The position numbers and the translations under genes are program-made. Shown here one piece after another: positions 5,120 through 9,336 of a DNA stretch of 9,336 bases. Every line of letters begins with the position of its first letter. Position 1 is the first letter of the stretch. The notes under the pieces were generated by a model that did no database searches, was not told where the DNA came from, and was given only the letters and a program-made list of their open reading frames with translations. Origin of the DNA: Burkholderiales bacterium UBA2647 (GTDB lineage Bacteria; Pseudomonadota; Gammaproteobacteria; Burkholderiales; Burkholderiaceae_E); assembly GCA_002359635.1 (NCBI GenBank), contig DENJ01000074.1, positions 1-9,336 of the forward strand, read 5' to 3'.

Positions 5120-7957
5120 ATGTCCGCAAACAACGTCGCTAATTTCGCTGCTGAGCTCAAAATGCCGGCCGACGTGCTGTTGCAACAACTCAAAGCTGCC
5201 GGGGTTGCTAAGCAATCGGTAAATGACGCAATCTCCGAGTCCGACAAAGAGCATCTCTTGAGCGCGCTGCGCCGTGCCCACGGCTCAGACGATGCGCCGA
5301 AGAAGAAAATCACCCTGACGCGCAAGCAAACCAGCGAGATCAAGCAGGCTGATGCGACTGGCAAGGCCCGAACGATACAGGTCGAGGTGCGAAAAAAGCG
5401 GGTGTTCGTGAAGCGTGATGCGCCTGATACCCAAGAAGCAGCGCCTGCCATGGTGCAGGATTTGTCACCCGAGGAAACGGCTGCGCGCCTTGAAGAGGAG
5501 CAACGGCAGCAAGAGCTTCTTGAGCGCCAGGAGGCGGAGCTTCGCGAAAAGCAAGAGCGGCTTGAGCGGGAACGCGAGCGCGAGGCCCTCGCTGCCGCGG
5601 AAGCGATTGCCCGCGAAGAAGCGGCAAGGCGTGAGCGCGAGCGCCTAGCTGCGCTTGAGTTTGCCCAGAAAGAAGAGGACAAGGCCCGTGCGCAGGCCGA
5701 AACTGCCGCTGCCCTTGAAGAGGCCCGCCGCGCCAAAGAAGCTGCGGAAGCTCAGGCGCGTGCCCGTCGTGCGGTTGAAAGCGAGGTTGCAGAAATCAAT
5801 CGGCTGATGAGTTTGCAGCGTAAGCCGGTCGTCAAGCCTGCGCCCAAGCCTGTCGTCAAGCCCCCTGAACCCGAAACAAAACCCGTCGAGGCGGTCAAGA
5901 AAGAGGGTCCTTCGGGTACCTTGCATAAGCCAAGCGCCCAGAAAGCGGCTGAGAGCAAAGAGGTGACGGCTGCTGCGAAACCGAAGGAAAAAGACAGCAA
6001 AGATCCGAAGGATGCCAAGGACAAAAAGCATCTGAAGTCAGAAAAACTCTCATCGAGCTGGGCTGACGAAGCAAGCAAGCGTCGGGCCCTCAAAACCCGC
6101 GGCGACACCAGCATGGGCAATAGCAGTTGGCGAGCATCCAAGGGTGGCGGACGACGCGGCCATGGTGATCGCCAGGAGCAAATCCAGGTCCAGTCTGAAT
6201 TTGTTGCGCGGGAGATTCATGTTGCGGAAACCATAACGGTTGCCGATCTTGCACACAAGATGTCGGTCAAGGCTGCAGAAGTGATCAAGCACTTGATGAA
6301 GCTGGGTCAAATGGTCACCATCAATCAGGTGCTTGATCAAGAAACAGCGATGATTGTTGTGGAGGAAATGGGTCACAAGGCCTTTGCCGCTAAGCTCGAC
6401 GACCCTGAAGCACTGCTCGAGGAAGTGCCGAGTCAGGATGCTGTGCTGCTGCCAAGACCGCCCGTGGTTACCGTCATGGGTCACGTCGATCATGGAAAAA
6501 CCTCCTTGCTGGACTACATTCGGCGCGCCAAGGTTGCTGCCGGTGAGGCCGGTGGCATTACCCAGCACATCGGCGCCTATCACGTCACAACGGATCGTGG
6601 TGTGATCACCTTTCTTGATACACCGGGACACGAAGCGTTTACCGCCATGCGTGCCCGTGGTGCCAAGGCTACCGATATCGTGATTCTGGTTGTAGCGGCC
6701 GATGATGGTGTCATGCCACAAACGGTTGAAGCGATCGCGCATGCGAAGGCTGCCAAGGTGCCGCTGGTGGTTGCGATGAACAAGATGGACAAGCCTGAAG
6801 CGAATCCCGACCGGGTGAAACAGGAGTTGGTCGGTCATGAGGTGGTCCCCGAAGACTACGGCGGTGAATCGCCCTTTATCGGGGTCTCGGCAAAAACAGG
6901 CGATGGCATCGACGAACTGCTTGAGAATGTTCTCTTACAGGCTGAAGTCCTGGAATTGACGGCGCCGAAGGATGCGCCGGCAAAGGGTCTCGTCATTGAA
7001 GCGAGACTAGACCGCGGCCGCGGTCCGGTGGCCACCGTGCTGGTTCAAAGTGGCACCCTGCGCAAGGGCGATGTGGTGCTTGCCGGAAGCTCCTGGGGTC
7101 GGGTCCGCGCCATGCTTGATGAAAACGGACGATCCATCGATGCGGCCGGTCCTTCAATACCGGTTGAGATTCAAGGTTTGCAAGAAGTTCCCTCGGCTGG
7201 CGAAGAGGTGTTATCGATTGCCGATGAACGCAAAGCACGCGAGATTGCGCTCTTTAGACAAGGCAAGTTCCGAGATGTGAAGCTTGCGAAGCAGCAAGCC
7301 GCAAAGCTCGAGAATATTTTCGATGCGATGACCGAGGGCGAAACAAAAACCCTCACGCTGATCATCAAGTCGGATGTTCAGGGCTCTCAGGAAGCGTTGG
7401 TGCACGCCATGCAAAAACTTAGCACCGATGAGATCAAAGTGCAGGTTGTTCATGCCCAGGTCGGTGGCATCACCGAAAGCGATATCAATCTTGCCATGGC
7501 CTCCAATGCGGTGGTGATCGGCTTTAACGTGCGGGCCGATCAACAGGCCAAGCGCGTTGCTGAGGGCAACGGCGTGGATATCCGCTACTACAACATCATT
7601 TATGATGCGGTCGACGAGATCAAGGCAGCGATGGCTGGGATGCTATCGCCGGATCGTAAAGAAGAAATCATCGGCTTGGTTGAGATTCGCCAGGTCTTCC
7701 GGGTGTCGAAGGTGGGTAATGTGGCCGGTTGCATGGTGCTCGAAGGGCTTGTGCGACGGGGCGCGCGCATTCGTCTGTTGCGCGACTCGGTGGTGCTCTT
7801 TACCGGTGAACTCGATAGTCTTAAACGCTTCAAGGACGATGTACGGGAAGTCAAAGAAGGCTTTGAGTGTGGCTTGTCTGTTAAGAATTATGACGATATA
7901 AAAGAAGGCGATCAGCTTGAAGTCTTCGAGATCAAAGAGGTTGCGCGCAGTCTCTGA
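5120..7957 (+). CDS. infB: translation initiation factor IF-2
   Basis: IF-2 is the GTPase that brings initiator fMet-tRNA to the 30S subunit and promotes subunit joining. The protein has 945 residues. They begin with an IF2 N-terminal domain (1-50) and a conserved block ending VRKKRVFVKRD (to 100). A highly charged Glu/Arg/Ala linker, probably helical, spans about 115-232, and a Lys/Pro-rich segment about 233-345. A second N-terminal-type domain (about 355-410) precedes the G domain. The GTPase motifs are GHVDHGKT (454-461), Thr481 in GGITQHIG, DTPGH (500-504), NKMD (554-557) and SAK (590-592). Domains II, III and IV follow, the last including GLVEIRQVFRVSKVGNVAGC. ATG 5120 has AGGAAG at 5109-5114. 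I see no convincing internal start for a shorter isoform. The 92-base gap before it holds no clear promoter. Confidence 0.98.
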   Translation: MSANNVANFAAELKMPADVLLQQLKAAGVAKQSVNDAISESDKEHLLSALRRAHGSDDAPKKKITLTRKQTSEIKQADATGKARTIQVEVRKKRVFVKRDAPDTQEAAPAMVQDLSPEETAARLEEEQRQQELLERQEAELREKQERLEREREREALAAAEAIAREEAARRERERLAALEFAQKEEDKARAQAETAAALEEARRAKEAAEAQARARRAVESEVAEINRLMSLQRKPVVKPAPKPVVKPPEPETKPVEAVKKEGPSGTLHKPSAQKAAESKEVTAAAKPKEKDSKDPKDAKDKKHLKSEKLSSSWADEASKRRALKTRGDTSMGNSSWRASKGGGRRGHGDRQEQIQVQSEFVAREIHVAETITVADLAHKMSVKAAEVIKHLMKLGQMVTINQVLDQETAMIVVEEMGHKAFAAKLDDPEALLEEVPSQDAVLLPRPPVVTVMGHVDHGKTSLLDYIRRAKVAAGEAGGITQHIGAYHVTTDRGVITFLDTPGHEAFTAMRARGAKATDIVILVVAADDGVMPQTVEAIAHAKAAKVPLVVAMNKMDKPEANPDRVKQELVGHEVVPEDYGGESPFIGVSAKTGDGIDELLENVLLQAEVLELTAPKDAPAKGLVIEARLDRGRGPVATVLVQSGTLRKGDVVLAGSSWGRVRAMLDENGRSIDAAGPSIPVEIQGLQEVPSAGEEVLSIADERKAREIALFRQGKFRDVKLAKQQAAKLENIFDAMTEGETKTLTLIIKSDVQGSQEALVHAMQKLSTDEIKVQVVHAQVGGITESDINLAMASNAVVIGFNVRADQQAKRVAEGNGVDIRYYNIIYDAVDEIKAAMAGMLSPDRKEEIIGLVEIRQVFRVSKVGNVAGCMVLEGLVRRGARIRLLRDSVVLFTGELDSLKRFKDDVREVKEGFECGLSVKNYDDIKEGDQLEVFEIKEVARSL
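5822..5862 (+). repeat. 17-base direct repeat inside infB (KPVVKP)
   Basis: Positions 5822-5838 and 5846-5862 are identical apart from one base. They encode KPVVKP twice with a period of 8 residues, in the disordered Lys/Pro-rich linker of IF-2. It looks like a small in-frame duplication, and linker length varies freely in this family. Confidence 0.8.
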
Positions 7958-7966
7958 ACTGCGCCG

Positions 7967-7976
7967 CAGACGTCTG
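7967..7976 (+). other. 10-bp palindrome before the rbfA start
   Basis: CAGACGTCTG is a perfect palindrome 4 bases before ATG 7981, where a Shine-Dalgarno sequence would be expected. As RNA it could form only a 3-bp stem with a 4-base loop, so a strong structure is unlikely. It may be chance. Confidence 0.3.
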
Positions 7977-7980
7977 GCTT

Positions 7981-8379
7981 ATGAAGCGTCATTTTTCATC
8001 GGGCTCGGGCGGTGCGCGCGGCGCGCGTATCGCGGATCAGATCCAACAGGAGTTGGCCGAGCTCATTCAGCGTGAGATCAAGGATCCGCGTATCGGGTTT
8101 GCCACGCTGACCGGTGTGGATCTCACACCGGACTATGCCTATGCCACGGTGTTCTTCACCGTGTTGCCCGACACGGAAGCGCAGATTTCGAGCACGCTAT
8201 CCGGTTTGCGATCTGCAGCGGGATTTTTGCGTGCCGAACTTGGCCGTCGGATCAGGATTCACACCACACCTGAGCTGCGTTTTCGCTACGATCAATCGAC
8301 GGAGCGCGGGATGGCGATGTCGCGTCTGATTGATCAGGCACTGGGTGAGGGTCCGGCCGTTGATGATGTCAAGGCATGA
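7981..8379 (+). CDS. rbfA: ribosome-binding factor A (30S maturation)
   Basis: RbfA binds the 30S neck near helix 1 of 16S rRNA. It acts in late subunit maturation and cold adaptation. The protein has 132 residues and one KH-like domain. Family marks are RIADQIQQELAELIQREIKD near the start, then DPRIGFATLTGVDLTPDYAYATVFF. The turn SAAGFLR (78-84) has the Ala-x-Gly kink of the type II KH fold, and IHTTPELRFRYDQSTERG follows. Length is normal. The start has no visible Shine-Dalgarno sequence. It lies 23 bases after the infB stop, so it may rely on ribosomes finishing infB. The next gene, truB, overlaps it by 4 bases. Confidence 0.96.
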   Translation: MKRHFSSGSGGARGARIADQIQQELAELIQREIKDPRIGFATLTGVDLTPDYAYATVFFTVLPDTEAQISSTLSGLRSAAGFLRAELGRRIRIHTTPELRFRYDQSTERGMAMSRLIDQALGEGPAVDDVKA

Positions 8380-9314
8380 GGCGCCCGTGCGAAGGCAGCG
8401 TTGATGGATTAATGCTTCTCGACAAAGCGCTGGGCAGTTCATCAAATCAGGCGCTGCAGCAGCTCAGACGCCTTTTTTCGCGGGTAAAGGCGGGGCACGG
8501 CGGGACGCTTGATCCGCTGGCAACCGGTATGTTGCCCATTGCCCTGGGCGATGCGACAAAGTTTTTGCATGGTTTGCTTGACGCGGATAAAACCTATGAA
8601 GCGAGTCTTAATCTAGGGCAATCGAGTTCGACCGGGGACGCCGAGGGCGTCTTAAGCGATTGGTCCGACCCCAAACCTTTCCTTCATCGTCTGTCATCTG
8701 TTTTAGAGCGTTTCAAAGGGCCTCAAGACCAGACTCCACCCATGTATGCAGCGCTCAAGCACGAGGGCAAGGCCTTATACGCCTGGGCTAGAGAGGGCAT
8801 CGAGGTACCCAGAAAGCCACGTGCCATCGTGATTCATCAGTTAGACATCTTGGACATGGTTCAATATGACGCTAGCAGCGGCGAACGGACTTGTCTCCGT
8901 GTGCGGGTCCATTGCAGTAAGGGGACTTATATCCGGAGCTTGGCGCATGACATCGGCCAGGCGCTGGGATGCGGCGCCTATCTTGCTGGCTTAAGAAGGA
9001 CCGCTGTTGCTCATTTTAAGGAAGATCAAATGCTTTCGCTCGATCAGCTCGAGCCGCTCGATCAGGCGGCACGAAACGCTTTTTTGCTGCCAACTGATGC
9101 GTTGTTATTGGATTTAAATCGACTTGATCTTGACGATGATTCGGCGCGACGACTGATTCAAGGCCAGCGCCTTTCAAGCGAGGCGCACGGCGCACAAGGC
9201 CTTGTTGGCCCGGTCAGACTTTATCGATCAAGCGGGGGGCTGCTTGGTACCGGATCGATCGATGAGCGCGGTGTGCTTGCCGCCCAGCGGCTTGTGGCAC
9301 AAAAAAGCATTTAA
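8376..9314 (+). CDS. truB: tRNA pseudouridine(55) synthase TruB
   Basis: TruB makes the pseudouridine at position 55 in the T loop of nearly all tRNAs and also works as a tRNA chaperone. The protein has 312 residues. It begins with VDGLMLLDKALGSSSN and carries the catalytic motif GGTLDPLATG (42-51), with presumed nucleophile Asp46. DKTYEASLNLG (71-81) has the conserved active-site Tyr74, and CSKGTYIRSLAHDIG lies at 180-194. The C-terminal part (about 240-312) is the small TruB-type PUA-like domain. Before the motif the sequence is H-G-G where many homologues have H-T-G. ATG 8376 lies in ATGA with the rbfA stop, indicating translational coupling. AAGG at 8371-8374 is too close to act as a normal binding site. 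The 22 bases after the stop include ATG 9329, too short to judge as a gene start. Confidence 0.97.
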   Translation: MRRPCEGSVDGLMLLDKALGSSSNQALQQLRRLFSRVKAGHGGTLDPLATGMLPIALGDATKFLHGLLDADKTYEASLNLGQSSSTGDAEGVLSDWSDPKPFLHRLSSVLERFKGPQDQTPPMYAALKHEGKALYAWAREGIEVPRKPRAIVIHQLDILDMVQYDASSGERTCLRVRVHCSKGTYIRSLAHDIGQALGCGAYLAGLRRTAVAHFKEDQMLSLDQLEPLDQAARNAFLLPTDALLLDLNRLDLDDDSARRLIQGQRLSSEAHGAQGLVGPVRLYRSSGGLLGTGSIDERGVLAAQRLVAQKSI

Positions 9315-9336
9315 CAGCGCAGCAAAGCATGAAGCA

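Noticed and set aside
5107..5736. A 209-residue Ser/Arg/Ala-rich open frame on the minus strand inside infB.
   Set aside because: It is the antisense reading of the Glu/Arg/Ala linker codons, which removes stops by composition alone.
6050..6838. A 262-residue open frame on the minus strand inside infB.
   Set aside because: It lies opposite the highly conserved G domain, and no motif or start signal supports it.
7248..7260. CGCTCTTTA, identical to the core of the boxA antitermination signal, inside infB.
   Set aside because: It encodes the conserved ALFRQ of IF-2, and no boxB or leader context is present. A similar TGCTCTTTA at 7794-7802 likewise encodes conserved residues.
9329..9336. ATG at the window end as the start of a gene after truB.
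   Set aside because: Only 8 bases are visible and there is no clear binding site, so it cannot be judged.

Overview
The window is an ordinary stretch of a betaproteobacterial chromosome, most likely from the order Burkholderiales. The evidence is the gene order scpB-rluB-rimP-nusA-infB-rbfA-truB, the RluB protein with long low-complexity ends, and the wording of the IF-2 N-terminus and of NusA, both of which read like Burkholderia and Bordetella homologues. Base composition is moderately GC-rich and even across the window, and I see no sign of horizontal transfer. I cannot name the genus. All genes are on the + strand.

Bases 1-29 are the 3' end of a tRNA gene, most likely initiator tRNA-fMet. 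A spacer of about 210 bases follows. It holds two small hairpins, a degenerate repeat and a possible promoter. Next come scpB (chromosome segregation) and rluB (23S rRNA pseudouridine synthase), separated by 3 bases. A strong intrinsic terminator lies after rluB at 2806-2836.

The rest is the classical nus/infB operon. It contains rimP (30S maturation), nusA (transcription elongation, termination and antitermination), infB (translation initiation factor IF-2), rbfA (30S maturation) and truB (tRNA U55 pseudouridylation). Gaps are 23, 92 and 23 bases, followed by a 4-base ATGA overlap between rbfA and truB. The operon links transcription factors, 30S assembly, RNA modification and initiation. 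An initiator tRNA gene near it recalls the metY-rimP-nusA-infB arrangement of E. coli, although here scpB and rluB stand between.

I found no mobile element, CRISPR array, defence gene or new enzyme system. The most interesting part is the non-coding leader of rimP. The only recognisable -10 box lies upstream of the terminator, so the terminator could act as an attenuator. Downstream of it, an 8-bp stem competes with a second possible pairing that touches the rimP start codon. Secondary points are the long low-complexity ends of RluB, a lysine-rich insertion in RimP, and starts for scpB and rbfA without a visible Shine-Dalgarno sequence.
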